Part shown: positions 25,471-34,738 of the stretch, one piece after another
Layout of the letters: every line of letters begins with the position of its first letter
Position numbering within the stretch: position 1 is the stretch's first letter
Origin: Hyphomicrobiales bacterium
GTDB lineage: Bacteria > Pseudomonadota > Alphaproteobacteria > Rhizobiales > Beijerinckiaceae
Reading direction: 5' to 3'
NCBI GenBank assembly: GCA_017302635.1
Contig: JAFLCX010000001.1
Location: 434,001-498,000 of the forward strand
DNA length: 64,000 nt
Made by a program: the position numbers and the translations under genes
The notes under the pieces: generated by a model
The model's database searches: none
Told to the model about the DNA's origin: nothing
Seen by the model: only the letters and a program-made list of their open reading frames with translations

Positions 25471-26211
25471 TCAGATCGCGAGTTTGCCCGCTTTCGCCGC
25501 AGCAAAACGCTCGCCGATTTTCGACCAGTTGGCGACATTCCACCAGTTGGCGAGGTATTCGGCACGACGGTTCTGGTACTTGAGATAATAGGCGTGTTCC
25601 CACACGTCATTGCCGAACAGCACCATCTGCCCGTCCATCAGCGGCGTATCCTGCCCCGGCTTTGAGACCATCGCGAGTTTGCCTTCTTTCGAAACCGTCA
25701 CGAACACCCAGCCCGATCCGAAGACCCGGCCGCCGGCACCGTTGAAGTCGGCCTTCATCTTGTCGAAGCCGCCGAGATCACGGTCGATCGCCGCCTTGAG
25801 CTCGCCCTCCGGGGTTTTCGCGCCACCGGGAGTCATGATCTGCCAGAACATCGTGTGGTTCGCATGGCCTCCGAGCGAGTTCTTCGCACCGACACGGATC
25901 GACTCAGGCAGCTGCTGCCATTCTGCCAGCAGTTTCGGCACAGAACCGTTGGCGATCACGCCGTGATCTTTCGCGAAATTGTTCAGGTTCGTGATGAAAG
26001 CACCGTGATGACGCTGCGAATGGATTTCCATCGTCATGGCATCGATATGCGGTTCGAGTGCGTTGAAGGCATAGCCGAGTTGCGGCAACGCGAACGCTCC
26101 GGCGGGGGCGGGCGCAGCGGCCTGAGCAAAGACGGCTTTCGGCAACACGCTTGCACCAGCCGCGACGCTGGCACCGGCGAGAAACAGGCGACGCGAGAGT
26201 TGGGTATTCAT
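25471..26211 (-). CDS. superoxide dismutase (Mn type), Tat-exported
   Basis: 246 residues. The N-terminus carries a twin-arginine signal (SRRLFLAG then a hydrophobic run to AQA), so the folded metalloenzyme should reach the periplasm. Metal ligands are His64 (MEIH), His119 (GGHANHTMFW), Asp202 and His206 (DVWEHAYY). Gln187 in GQDTPL and the Gly pair before HANH indicate the manganese form. The gateway Tyr34 of the family is replaced by Phe72 (HHGAFITNL). GGAGGA lies 4 bases before ATG 26211. Divergent from tlyA. Confidence 0.93.
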   Translation of the reverse strand: MNTQLSRRLFLAGASVAAGASVLPKAVFAQAAAPAPAGAFALPQLGYAFNALEPHIDAMTMEIHSQRHHGAFITNLNNFAKDHGVIANGSVPKLLAEWQQLPESIRVGAKNSLGGHANHTMFWQIMTPGGAKTPEGELKAAIDRDLGGFDKMKADFNGAGGRVFGSGWVFVTVSKEGKLAMVSKPGQDTPLMDGQMVLFGNDVWEHAYYLKYQNRRAEYLANWWNVANWSKIGERFAAAKAGKLAI

Positions 26212-26341
26212 GACATCCTCCTTCGGGTTCGAGCTTCGCGCCGCTGCGATTGGAATGCCGCAACGCAAGCTTCTTGTGCTTGAACACGCAAGGTCGCATA
26301 GCGGATGCAGAAAGCACGACAGAAATTTCGAACCCGCGACC

Positions 26342-27070
26342 ATGAGCCGCCTCCGGATTGATCAACTCCTTGTCGAACGGGGCCTTTTCGAAAGCCGCGC
26401 GCTGGCGAAGGCTGCCATTGAAGCCGGTCTTGTCCGGGTGGATGGCGTGCCGATCGACAAGCCATCGCGCGGCGTGATGCGCGATGCCACCATCGACGCC
26501 GCGCGCCCGTTCGAAACCGTTTCGCGCGGTGGCGTGAAGCTCGGCGCGGCGCTGGATGCGTTCGGCGTGAACCCTGGGGAGCGCATTTGCCTCGATCTCG
26601 GCGCTTCAACCGGCGGCTTTTCGGACTGCCTCATCAGGCGCGATGCGCGGAAGGTTTATGCGGTGGATGTCGGCCACGGGCAGCTTCACCTGAGCCTTCA
26701 GGCGCATCCACGCGTCATAAGCCTTGAGGGGCTCGATGCGCGGGCCGTTTCGCGAGAGCATATCCCCGATCCGGTGAGCCTCATCGTGGCGGACCTCTCG
26801 TTCATTGGTCTCGCAAAGGCGCTTCCTGCTGGCCTACGCCTGTTGGAACCGGGCGGCGACCTTGTGGCTCTCATAAAGCCGCAATTCGAAGCCGGGCCAA
26901 AGGCCAGCAAGGACGGCGTCATCCGCGATACTGCTCTCCAGCGCGAGATTGCCGAGCGCGTTGCGACAGAAATCGCCGGGCTAGGACTGGACATTTGCGG
27001 GCTGATCCCCTCACCGATTGAGGGCGGCGATGGCAACCGCGAATTCCTCTTGCATGCGCGAAAGCCCTGA
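26342..27070 (+). CDS. tlyA: TlyA family 2'-O-methyltransferase (S4 + FtsJ domains)
   Basis: 242 residues. An S4 RNA-binding domain (RIDQLLVERGLFESRALAKAAIEAGLVRVDG) is followed by a FtsJ-type methyltransferase with the SAM motif LDLGASTGGFSDCLIRR. Relatives methylate 16S and 23S rRNA ribose. The stop overlaps the start of the next RNA methyltransferase gene (ATGA at 27067-27070), so the pair is translation-coupled. In many relatives this gene follows dxs. Confidence 0.93.
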   Translation: MSRLRIDQLLVERGLFESRALAKAAIEAGLVRVDGVPIDKPSRGVMRDATIDAARPFETVSRGGVKLGAALDAFGVNPGERICLDLGASTGGFSDCLIRRDARKVYAVDVGHGQLHLSLQAHPRVISLEGLDARAVSREHIPDPVSLIVADLSFIGLAKALPAGLRLLEPGGDLVALIKPQFEAGPKASKDGVIRDTALQREIAERVATEIAGLGLDICGLIPSPIEGGDGNREFLLHARKP

Positions 27071-28308
27071 TGAAACCGCAGACCATTGAAATCAGCGCGA
27101 TCGGCGCGCGTGGCGATGGCCTCGGCGAGATCGGGGGCGCGCGTGTCATCGTCCCCTTCGCCCTGCCCGGCGAGCACGTCAGCATCACGCGGGAAGGCGA
27201 GCGCGCGACCTTGGTGGAAATCCTCGCACCGAGTGCCGACCGCATCGCGCCCGAATGCACCCATTTTGGCACCTGTGGCGGCTGCGTCGTGCAGCATTGG
27301 CGCGCCGAGAAGGTCGCCGAATGGAAGCGCGGCCGCATCCGGCAAGCGTTATCGCGCGCTAGGCTTGAAGCGGAAATCCTGCCTACCGTGGACGCTCATG
27401 GAGCCGGACGGCGGCGCGTGACCTTGCATGTCCGCTACCCAAAAGTCGCCGGCGGGCCCATTGAGGCCGGCTTCATGCAGGCGAGAAGCCACGCGCTGGT
27501 AGATCTCGATTCCTGCCCGCTGCTCGTGCCGGCGCTCGCAAAAGCTCCGGATATCGCGCGGGGCATCGGGCATGTCTTGCGCGGTATGGCGAAGCCTCTC
27601 GATGCGCAGGTGACGGCCTGTGATCAGGGCCTCGATATCGATATTCGCGGCGCGGGCGCGATTGCCGAAGGATTGCGCCAGAAGCTGATCGCCTTCGCGA
27701 AATCCCATGATCTCGCACGACTCACCTTGCATGGCGAGCGCCTCATCGAGGAGCGCGCGCCGCAGCTTTCCTATGACGGGCTGGTTGCCTTTCTCCCCGC
27801 CGGCTCGTTCCTGCAGGCCACGGAAACGGCAGAGACTCTTCTCGCGGATTACGCGAAGAACGCGCTGAACGGCTCGAAAAACGTCGCCGATCTGTTCTGC
27901 GGTCTGGGACCGTTTGCACTGCGCCTCGCGCGCCGGATGAAGGTCACGGCCATCGATTCCGACAAACAGGCGATCGCAGCGTTGCAACGCTCGATCCGCG
28001 CCAATCCGGGTGGTAGACCGATGGTGGCCGAGGCGCGCGATCTCTTTCGCCGTCCACTTTTCGCGCCCGAGTTGAAGCCGTTCGACGCCGTGCTTCTCGA
28101 TCCACCCAGGCAGGGGGCCGAAGCGCAGATGCGCGAGATCGCAAAATCGAAACTGGCGCGGGTTGTCTCGATTTCCTGCGACGCCGAAAGTTTCGCGCGT
28201 GATGCCCGCATTCTGGTCGATGCCGGGTTCAGGCTCGGGCCAGTGACGCCTTTCGACCAGTTCCGCCACGCGGCGCATGTGGAAATGGCAGCTGTGCTGG
28301 AGCGTTAG
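27070..28308 (+). CDS. class I RNA m5U methyltransferase (RlmC/RlmD/TrmA family)
   Basis: 412 residues. A TRAM-like N-terminus (GDGLGEIGGARVIVPFALPGE) leads to an iron-sulfur cluster motif CTHFGTCGGCVVQHW, then the SAM fold NVADLFCGLGPFALRLA and catalytic region LLDPPRQGA and VSISCDAESFARD. Members make 5-methyluridine in rRNA or tRNA; which position cannot be told. It ends with its stop codon overlapping the stop of the convergent YedK gene. Confidence 0.93.
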   Translation: MKPQTIEISAIGARGDGLGEIGGARVIVPFALPGEHVSITREGERATLVEILAPSADRIAPECTHFGTCGGCVVQHWRAEKVAEWKRGRIRQALSRARLEAEILPTVDAHGAGRRRVTLHVRYPKVAGGPIEAGFMQARSHALVDLDSCPLLVPALAKAPDIARGIGHVLRGMAKPLDAQVTACDQGLDIDIRGAGAIAEGLRQKLIAFAKSHDLARLTLHGERLIEERAPQLSYDGLVAFLPAGSFLQATETAETLLADYAKNALNGSKNVADLFCGLGPFALRLARRMKVTAIDSDKQAIAALQRSIRANPGGRPMVAEARDLFRRPLFAPELKPFDAVLLDPPRQGAEAQMREIAKSKLARVVSISCDAESFARDARILVDAGFRLGPVTPFDQFRHAAHVEMAAVLER

Positions 28309-28952
28309 AGCAACCGCTCATCCTCGTCGCCCACGCGCTCGATCGGCTCCATCACGAGTGCCGCTTCGTCCGCCGGACGCATGAGGCGCTGCACCTCATC
28401 CTGCCCTGTCTCGGGCGCAAGCCACGCATCAAAATCCCGCGCATCGAGGATCACCGGCATCCGGTCATGGATCGCGGCAACAAGGCCGTTCGCGCCAGTG
28501 GTGAGGATGGCGCAGGTATCGATTTCCGAGCCATTCGGACTCACCCATGTCTCGTAAATTCCGCCCATCGCCAGCGGCTCCCCCCCGCGACGAAAAATGC
28601 GATAGGGGCGCTTGAACTTCCCCTTGGGGTCGAGCTTCATCCACTCATAGAACGCGTCGGCCACGAACAGGCAGCGCCTCCGCCGGATGGCGTTGCGGAA
28701 GCTCGGCTTCTCGAACACCGTTTCACTGCGCGCATTGATCAGGAGCGGAAATTCCTTCTCGTCCTTCACGAAACCGGGGATGAAACCCCAGCGCATCAGC
28801 ATGAAGTGCCGCGCGCCGTCGGAAAGGGTCACCACCGGCACGGGCTGGGTCGGCCGGATGTCCGGACGCGGTGGAAAATTCGGGAACTCGCCATAACGGA
28901 AATAGGCGCGCGTGGCTTCAGGCGGCAGCGTCAGCGCAAATCGTCCGCACAT
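28305..28952 (-). CDS. HMCES/YedK (SRAP) DNA-protein crosslink protein
   Basis: 215 residues starting MCGRFALT. Cys2 is the residue that forms a thiazolidine crosslink with abasic sites in single-stranded DNA. FVADAFYEWMK and LTTGANGLVAAIHDRMPVIL are the other SRAP signatures, including the catalytic Glu and His. It shields abasic sites during replication. Despite the family name 'SOS response associated', I see no GTTC-N7-GTTC box in the 57 bp before it. Confidence 0.94.
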   Translation of the reverse strand: MCGRFALTLPPEATRAYFRYGEFPNFPPRPDIRPTQPVPVVTLSDGARHFMLMRWGFIPGFVKDEKEFPLLINARSETVFEKPSFRNAIRRRRCLFVADAFYEWMKLDPKGKFKRPYRIFRRGGEPLAMGGIYETWVSPNGSEIDTCAILTTGANGLVAAIHDRMPVILDARDFDAWLAPETGQDEVQRLMRPADEAALVMEPIERVGDEDERLL

Positions 28953-29009
28953 TGTCTTTTGCCCCTCGCACAGGCACGGACGGCCATTCTGCCGACGTCT
29001 GCTGCACCC

Positions 29010-30005
29010 CTACAACCACCGCTTCATCTTGAAGAAGCTGTAAGTGCCCACAGCTGCGAGCACCATGAGGCCGATCGCCATCGGGTAACCTGCGGCCCAT
29101 TCCAGTTCGGGCATCGCCTTGAAATTCATGCCGTAAATCGAGGCGATGAGCGTCGGGGGAAGAAAAATCACCGCCGCCACCGAGAAAATCTTGATGATCT
29201 TGTTCTGCTCCAGACTCACCAGCCCGAGCGTCGCATCGAGCAGGAACTGAATCTTCGAGGTCAGGAACGTCGCGTGGTCCTCGAGGCTTTGCAAGTCGCG
29301 AAGGGTGGTGCGCACTTCCTGCCTCAGGTTATCGGGCAAGGTGGAACCAGCGGTGTTCGCGGTGAGAAACAGCAGCATGCGCTCGATCGAGACGAGGCTC
29401 TCACGCACCTTGGAGATGCGCGCCCCTTCAAGGCCAAGCGTTTGCAGCGTTTCGCGGAAAACACGCGGATCATTCTCGTTGGCGCCGCCCTTGCCGAACA
29501 CCATCGGCGAAACATCGTCGATGCGCTCACCGGCCATCCGGAGCAATTCGGCGGCGCGGTCGATCACCGTTTCGAAGAGTGAAATCAGCATGTGGTCGCC
29601 CGTGGGCGTGCAGGCCGAGGGCCGCGCCATGCGGTTGATGAACATCTGGAACGAGCGCGGCTCGTCGTAACGCACGGTGACGAGATGATGATCCTTCAGG
29701 ATGAAGGAAATCGGCGCAAGCTGCGGTGTCTCGCTCTCAGACTGGCACAAGATGCGCGCAGACATATAGCGTACGCCATTCTCGACATAGAGCACTTCGG
29801 ACGGCTCGATATTCTCGCTCTCCTCGCGCGTCGGGATAGAGATGCCGAGCCGGGCCTCGACGCGGGCATCCTCCTCACGCGAGGGGTTGAGCATGTCGAT
29901 CCAGATGACATCGGCAGGCACAGGTTCGCCTTCGCCGATGATCCGCCGCTCGAAGTGACAGCGGGTTTCCGGGCTCGCATGGCCGGGGAGATAGGCGACG
30001 ATCAT
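29010..30005 (-). CDS. CorA family Mg2+/Co2+ transporter
   Basis: 331 residues. A large cytosolic domain precedes two C-terminal membrane helices; the first ends with the pore signature YGMNF, and the second is MAIGLMVLAAVGTYSFF followed by a basic tail. Members are pentameric channels for divalent cations. GGGGGAG precedes ATG 30005 by 7 bases. It appears to stand alone, 80 bp from the SDR gene upstream. Confidence 0.93.
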   Translation of the reverse strand: MIVAYLPGHASPETRCHFERRIIGEGEPVPADVIWIDMLNPSREEDARVEARLGISIPTREESENIEPSEVLYVENGVRYMSARILCQSESETPQLAPISFILKDHHLVTVRYDEPRSFQMFINRMARPSACTPTGDHMLISLFETVIDRAAELLRMAGERIDDVSPMVFGKGGANENDPRVFRETLQTLGLEGARISKVRESLVSIERMLLFLTANTAGSTLPDNLRQEVRTTLRDLQSLEDHATFLTSKIQFLLDATLGLVSLEQNKIIKIFSVAAVIFLPPTLIASIYGMNFKAMPELEWAAGYPMAIGLMVLAAVGTYSFFKMKRWL

Positions 30006-30085
30006 TCTGACGCTCCCCCCGATTCACCAGCCGCGACGTCCGGCCGGATTTGAGCCGCGTGGGGGCGGCGAAATCAAGCGAAATC

Positions 30086-30952
30086 TCAGGCCTTCAGAGG
30101 TCCGTAGGTCGCAACGGAGGGCGGCAGGATGTCATCGGGAACAAAGAAATCGGGTGCGAGTGCCGAGGTCGGGTCATTCCGGTAGATATCGAAATCCGTG
30201 ACGCCCTCGCCCGCCATAAAGGTGTCATCGATGATGAAATTGCCAGTGAAGGTCTTCGCATCCTTGTTGAAGATCATGTAGGCGGCATCGGCGAGAATTT
30301 GCGGCGTGCGCGAGGCGCGCATCAAGGCTTCGCCACCGAGCAGGTTGTTCACTGCTGCGGTCGCGATGGTGGTGCGCGGCCAGAGCGCATTGACGCCGAT
30401 TCGTCCCTTGGTTTCGCCGGCAAGGCCCAGAACCACGAGACTCATCCCGAATTTCGCCATGGAATACCCCGTGTGCCCGGCGAACCACTTGGTCTTCATG
30501 TCGAGCGGAGGAGAAAGCATCAGGATATGCGGATTGCCGGCTTTTGCGAGGTAAGGCAGCCCGCAGCGCGAGACGAGATAGGTGCCGCGCGCGTTAATCT
30601 GGTGCATCAGGTCGAAGCGTTTCATTTCCAGCTTCTCGACCGGTGCGAGATTGATCGCGGAAGCGTTGTTGACGACGATATCGATGCCGCCGAAATGCTG
30701 CGCCGCCTTCGCGAAAGCTGCCTCCGTTGCCTCGTCATCGCGAATATCGAGCTGGATCGGCAGCGCTTTGCCGCCGGCCTTTTCGATCTCTTCGGCGGCG
30801 GTGAAAATCGTGCCCTCGAGCTTGGCATGCGCCACTGCGGTTTTCGCGGCCACGACAATATTCGCGCCATCACGGGCTGCGCGGAGCGCAATCGCGAGGC
30901 CAATGCCGCGCGAGGCGCCGGTGATGAAGAGGGTCTTGCCGGAAAGGCTCAT
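30086..30952 (-). CDS. SDR family oxidoreductase (HSDL2-like)
   Basis: 288 residues. LFITGASRGIGLAIALRAARDGANIVVAAKT and NNASAINLAPVE follow the HSDL2 subgroup, and YSMAKFGMSLVVLGLAGE holds the Tyr-x3-Lys pair. The C-terminal NFIIDDTFMAGEGVTDFDIY segment is also typical of this group. Human and bacterial relatives are tied to fatty-acid metabolism without a settled substrate. It is third in the acyl-CoA oxidation operon, 18 bp after the enoyl-CoA hydratase gene. Confidence 0.87.
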   Translation of the reverse strand: MSLSGKTLFITGASRGIGLAIALRAARDGANIVVAAKTAVAHAKLEGTIFTAAEEIEKAGGKALPIQLDIRDDEATEAAFAKAAQHFGGIDIVVNNASAINLAPVEKLEMKRFDLMHQINARGTYLVSRCGLPYLAKAGNPHILMLSPPLDMKTKWFAGHTGYSMAKFGMSLVVLGLAGETKGRIGVNALWPRTTIATAAVNNLLGGEALMRASRTPQILADAAYMIFNKDAKTFTGNFIIDDTFMAGEGVTDFDIYRNDPTSALAPDFFVPDDILPPSVATYGPLKA

Positions 30953-30970
30953 GATATTCTCCAGTTCGGA

Positions 30971-31726
30971 TCAGGATTTGCCCTTGGCGAGAAACGCTTC
31001 GAACGCCTGGCGCGCTTCTTTTGACATCAGTCGCTCGGAAAAGAGCTTCGCCTCCTCATCAATGCGCAGGAGGATGGCGGATTGATCGCCACGAATGAGC
31101 TTGCGGGCGAGCTTCACCGCTTCGCGCGGCTTGGCTGCGATCGCTTCAGCGGTTTCCCGCACTACCGTTTCAAGCGTGTCGAGTTCAGCAATAGTGTTGA
31201 CCAGTCCGGTCTCGCGGGCGCGCTCGGCGCTGAATTTCGCGCCCATCGCCAGCATCTCGAAGGCGAGCCGATTGCCCATGAGCTGCGGCACGATCAAGCT
31301 CGAAGCCGCCTCCGGCACAAGACCGAGATCGACAAAAGGTGTGGCGAACACCGCGCGCGGCGAGGCGATCGCATAATCGCAATGCAGGATCATCGTGGTG
31401 CCGATGCCGATGGCCGCGCCATCCACGCCCGCCACGAGCGGTTTCTCGTTGGCCACCAGAGCGCGCAGAAAATCGAGAATCGGCTGACCGATGCCCCCGC
31501 CCATCGCAAAGGCGATGAAATCCTTGATATCATTGCCCGCACAGAAGATGCCAGGCTGCCCGAGAATGACGATCGCTCCGATTCCATCATCGGCATTGGC
31601 TGCCTTCAGCCCCTCGGTGAGGGCCGAGTACATCGCGCCGGTGAGCGCGTTTTTCTTCTCCGCGCGGTTCATGCGCAGGGTCAGAACCTCGCCGTCGCGG
31701 CTGGTCAGAACATCGCTCATCATCAT
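30971..31726 (-). CDS. enoyl-CoA hydratase/isomerase family protein
   Basis: 251 residues of crotonase fold. NALTGAMYSALTEGLKAA, the oxyanion-hole strand CAGNDIKDF and DGAAIGIGTTMILHCDYAIASPRAVFATPFVDLGLVPEAASS are clear. The residue after LGLVPE gives one acidic catalytic side chain, so hydratase or isomerase activity is possible. Three ATGs in a row make the exact start uncertain by up to two codons. It lies 9 bp after the acyl-CoA dehydrogenase gene. Confidence 0.92.
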   Translation of the reverse strand: MMMSDVLTSRDGEVLTLRMNRAEKKNALTGAMYSALTEGLKAANADDGIGAIVILGQPGIFCAGNDIKDFIAFAMGGGIGQPILDFLRALVANEKPLVAGVDGAAIGIGTTMILHCDYAIASPRAVFATPFVDLGLVPEAASSLIVPQLMGNRLAFEMLAMGAKFSAERARETGLVNTIAELDTLETVVRETAEAIAAKPREAVKLARKLIRGDQSAILLRIDEEAKLFSERLMSKEARQAFEAFLAKGKS

Positions 31727-31735
31727 GGTCCCGGA

Positions 31736-33520
31736 TTATTCGGCCGCTGTTTCGTAGGCGGCATTGACGGATTCAGCACCTTCGAGAATGGTGGTCTCGA
31801 GCCCACCCGCCGCCGTCACGAGGTTCTCGGCGAAGAACCGCGCATCTTCGATGCGCATGGCGTGGCGCGGGTCGGTCTCGCCCGCGCCGAGCCCCGCATG
31901 GGCCGCAAGCGCCTGATCGGCGAGATAGGCGCCGCCCGCCACAAGCCCGAAAAGCCGCGCATAAGGCGTGGCACCAGCGAGCACATCATTCGATTTCGAG
32001 GCGAGATTCGCGAGCATGTATTCGGTTGTGCGCGTCAGCGCCGCGAGCCCTTCGCCGAGCCTCTGCCCGATTCGTGCGAAGGCCGGGTGATTGATGGCGC
32101 GGGTTGCCTCGACGGTCTTCGCATAGCGCGCCAGCACGCCCCTGACGCAAGCACCATTCGAAAGCGGCAGCTTTCGCATGACGAGGTCGATCGCCTGAAT
32201 GCCGTTCGTACCCTCATAAATCGCGAGAATGCGCGCATCGCGATAATGCTGTGCCGCACCGGTTTCCTCGACAAAGCCCATGCCGCCGTGAATCTGGACC
32301 CCGAGCGAGGCAACCTCAATGCCGATATCGGTCGAGAAGCCTTTCGCGACAGGCGTCAGCAGGCTCGCCTCCTCATGCGCCGCCTTCGAGGCCGCGCCCT
32401 CCAGCCGGTGATAACCATCGAGACCGGCGGCCGTGACGAGGCAGATCGCGCGCGCGGCAGCCGTTTTCGAGCGCATTTCAAGCAACATGCGCTTCACATC
32501 GGGATGCGCGATGATCGGGCTGGCATTCGCCGCGCCCACCGCCTTACCCTGCTTGCGATCCTGCGCATAGGCAAGCGCCTGCTGATAGGCGCGATCGGCC
32601 ACGGCCACACCCTGCACGCCCACTGCGAGGCGAGCGTTGTTCATCATCGTGAACATGCAGGCGAGGCCCTTGTTCTCTTCGCCGACCAGCCAGCCGATTG
32701 CGCCGCCCTTGTCGCCATAAATCATGGTCGCGGTGGGCGAGGCATGGATGCCGAGCTTGTGCTCGAGCGCGTGGCAGCGCACATCATTTGCTTCGCCCGG
32801 CGAACCATCCGCTTTGGGGATGAATTTCGGCACCACGAAGAGCGAAATGCCGCGTGTGCCGGGAGGCGCATCCGGCAGGCGGGCGAGCACGAGATGGACG
32901 ATATTCTCGGTCAGGTCGTGATCGCCATAGGTGATGAAGATTTTCTGCCCGAAAATCCGGTACGTGCCATCGCCATTGCGCTCGGCACGGCTCGTGAGGA
33001 GCGCGAGGTCCGAGCCCGCCTGCGGCTCGGTGAGGTTCATCGTTCCGGTCCATTCGCCGGAAATAAGCTTCGCGAGATAGGTGGACTTGAGATGCTCCGA
33101 CCCATGCGCAGTGAGCGCTTCGACCGCGCCCATCGTGAGGAGCGGATTGAGCGCGAAGGCAAGATTCGCCGCGTTCCAGAGTTCCGTGCAGCCAATGTTG
33201 AGCAGCACCGGCAGCCCCTGCCCCCCGAAATCGGGCTCGGCAGCGACACCGGCCCAGCCGCCGGCGGCCCAATCGGCGTAGGCCTCCTTGAATCCCTTGG
33301 GCGTGATCACCTTGCCGTCGACGAGCCGCGAGGTTTCCTTGTCCCCCGTGCGGTTGAGAGGGGCGATCCGGCTCTCGGCAAATTTTGCGGCCTCTTCGAG
33401 CACGGCCTCAGCCATGTCATCAGCGAGATCGGCGAAAAGCCCGCTCTCGATGCCCTGATCAAGCCCCGCCGCATGGCGCATGGCGAACAGGATATCCTCA
33501 ACCGGCGCGCGATAGCTCAT
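31736..33520 (-). CDS. acyl-CoA dehydrogenase
   Basis: 594 residues, the long form. It begins with a helical extension (YRAPVEDILFAMRHAAGLD), then the FAD/acyl-CoA core (GTMNLTEPQAGSDLALL, RISLFVVPKF-like GISLFVVPKFIP), and YEGTNGIQAIDLVMRKLP with the catalytic Glu. A C-terminal helical domain follows. It oxidises an acyl-CoA and passes electrons to ETF, which ETF-QO (47809-49485) then empties into quinone. GGAGG lies 5 bases before ATG 33520. First gene of a three-gene operon. Confidence 0.93.
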   Translation of the reverse strand: MSYRAPVEDILFAMRHAAGLDQGIESGLFADLADDMAEAVLEEAAKFAESRIAPLNRTGDKETSRLVDGKVITPKGFKEAYADWAAGGWAGVAAEPDFGGQGLPVLLNIGCTELWNAANLAFALNPLLTMGAVEALTAHGSEHLKSTYLAKLISGEWTGTMNLTEPQAGSDLALLTSRAERNGDGTYRIFGQKIFITYGDHDLTENIVHLVLARLPDAPPGTRGISLFVVPKFIPKADGSPGEANDVRCHALEHKLGIHASPTATMIYGDKGGAIGWLVGEENKGLACMFTMMNNARLAVGVQGVAVADRAYQQALAYAQDRKQGKAVGAANASPIIAHPDVKRMLLEMRSKTAAARAICLVTAAGLDGYHRLEGAASKAAHEEASLLTPVAKGFSTDIGIEVASLGVQIHGGMGFVEETGAAQHYRDARILAIYEGTNGIQAIDLVMRKLPLSNGACVRGVLARYAKTVEATRAINHPAFARIGQRLGEGLAALTRTTEYMLANLASKSNDVLAGATPYARLFGLVAGGAYLADQALAAHAGLGAGETDPRHAMRIEDARFFAENLVTAAGGLETTILEGAESVNAAYETAAE

Positions 33521-33655
33521 GCTAGCCTCCATCCCTCAAGAGCCGGGGCCTTGCCGCCCTCTTCGCCGATCACGATAAAAGCGCTCGCGCGCCGTGACCA
33601 GACGGATTTGCCTCTCGTGACGCAACTCTCTAGGAAAGCGCCGGGAGGCAAGATT

Positions 33656-33669
33656 GTTTATATATAAAC
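33656..33669. promoter_or_regulatory. palindrome GTTTATATATAAAC on the acyl-CoA dehydrogenase promoter
   Basis: A perfect 14-bp palindrome; matches extend outward three more pairs after one mismatch (33652-33673). On the minus strand TTTACA (33684-33679) and TATAAA (33662-33657), 16 bp apart, form a good promoter for the acyl-CoA dehydrogenase gene, with the palindrome on the -10. The same 14-mer lies before the ETF-QO gene at 49530. The tsaC-like gene starts 36 bp away on the other side and may also be affected. Confidence 0.6.
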
Positions 33670-33705
33670 TATCTGACTTGTAAACACCCACCTTGAACGA
33701 AATCG

Positions 33706-34674
33706 ATGATGACGACGCGCCTTGCTACGGACACCTGTTCCCTCGCCGAAGCCGGTCGGCTCCTGGCCGAAGGTGCGCTTGTCGCGTTTCCGACCGAGAC
33801 GGTTTACGGACTCGGAGCCGATGCTACAGACCCCAAGGCCGTGGCGCGGATTTACTCGGCGAAGGGTCGTCCCAGTTTCAATCCTCTGATCGCGCATGTC
33901 GGCACGGTGGAAGCGGCGCTCAGGCTCGGTGTTTTCAATGACGATGCCCGGAAGCTCGCGGCCACCTTCTGGCCGGGTCCGATGACGCTGGTCGTGCCGG
34001 CGGCGCGCGATTGTGCGGTTTGCGATCTGGCCCGGGCCGGGCTGGATACCGTCGCGATCCGCGTTCCGGTCGATCCGGTCGCGCGCGCCATCCTGCAGTC
34101 GGCCGGTCGGCCGATCGCCGCACCGAGCGCCAACGTCTCGGGCCATGTCTCACCTTCCGAGGCGCAGCACGTGCTGGCCGATCTCGATGGAAAGATCGAC
34201 GCGATCGTGATGGGGAGCGCTAGCAGAGTGGGTGTCGAGTCATCGATCTTTGCGTGCCTGAAGGGCGACACGATCCAGCTGCGCCCCGGAGCCGTGACGC
34301 GAGCCGAGGCCGAGCAGGTCATCGGGCGCGCGATCGCGATACCGGACGAGGTCAGCGAGACGAGCCCGCTTTCACCCGGCCGCCTCGCCTCGCATTATGC
34401 CCCGCGCGCACCGCTGCGGCTCAATGCCCTTGAAGTCCGACCCGGAGAGGCCTGCCTTGCATTCGGGCAAGAAATACCTCCGGGAGCAACAGCGGCGCTG
34501 ACCCGCAATCTCTCGCCTTCCGGCAGCCTCGAGGAGGCCGCAGCGAACCTCTATGCCAGTTTGCGGCATTTGGATTCACTTTCTCCTACAGGCATCGCAG
34601 TGGTCAAATTTTCCGAGGAAGGGCTTGGAGAAGCAATATTTGACCGCTTATTGAGAGCTGCCAGCCCTCGGTAA
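33706..34674 (+). CDS. L-threonylcarbamoyladenylate synthase (Sua5/YrdC/TsaC type)
   Basis: 322 residues: an N-terminal YrdC domain (GALVAFPTETVYGLGADATDP, KGRPSFNPLIAHVG, PSANVSGHVSP) and a C-terminal Sua5-type domain (LSPGRLASHYAPRAPLRLNA). It makes threonylcarbamoyl-AMP for the t6A37 modification of tRNAs reading ANN codons. No clear ribosome-binding site precedes ATG 33706. The gene is divergent from the acyl-CoA dehydrogenase operon. Confidence 0.93.
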   Translation: MMTTRLATDTCSLAEAGRLLAEGALVAFPTETVYGLGADATDPKAVARIYSAKGRPSFNPLIAHVGTVEAALRLGVFNDDARKLAATFWPGPMTLVVPAARDCAVCDLARAGLDTVAIRVPVDPVARAILQSAGRPIAAPSANVSGHVSPSEAQHVLADLDGKIDAIVMGSASRVGVESSIFACLKGDTIQLRPGAVTRAEAEQVIGRAIAIPDEVSETSPLSPGRLASHYAPRAPLRLNALEVRPGEACLAFGQEIPPGATAALTRNLSPSGSLEEAAANLYASLRHLDSLSPTGIAVVKFSEEGLGEAIFDRLLRAASPR

Positions 34675-34738
34675 ACCACTCGTTTATGACTTAAGTTCAA
34701 TGCGACTCAGGGTTTCACCCCCTGTCATCGGCAGTTTG

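Noticed and set aside
25651..25660. Loss of the second-sphere Gln in the superoxide dismutase
   Set aside because: The Gln is present as Gln187 in GQDTPL once the protein is aligned by its metal ligands, so this part of the site is normal.
31082..33667. 861-codon open frame on the plus strand opposite the acyl-CoA dehydrogenase and crotonase genes
   Set aside because: It is the antisense frame of two clearly recognised genes in GC-rich DNA, has no family signature and no promoter or ribosome-binding site. Similar long antisense frames at 4056-5363, 23465-24829, 38161-39756, 45636-47123 and 48061-49530 were dropped for the same reason.
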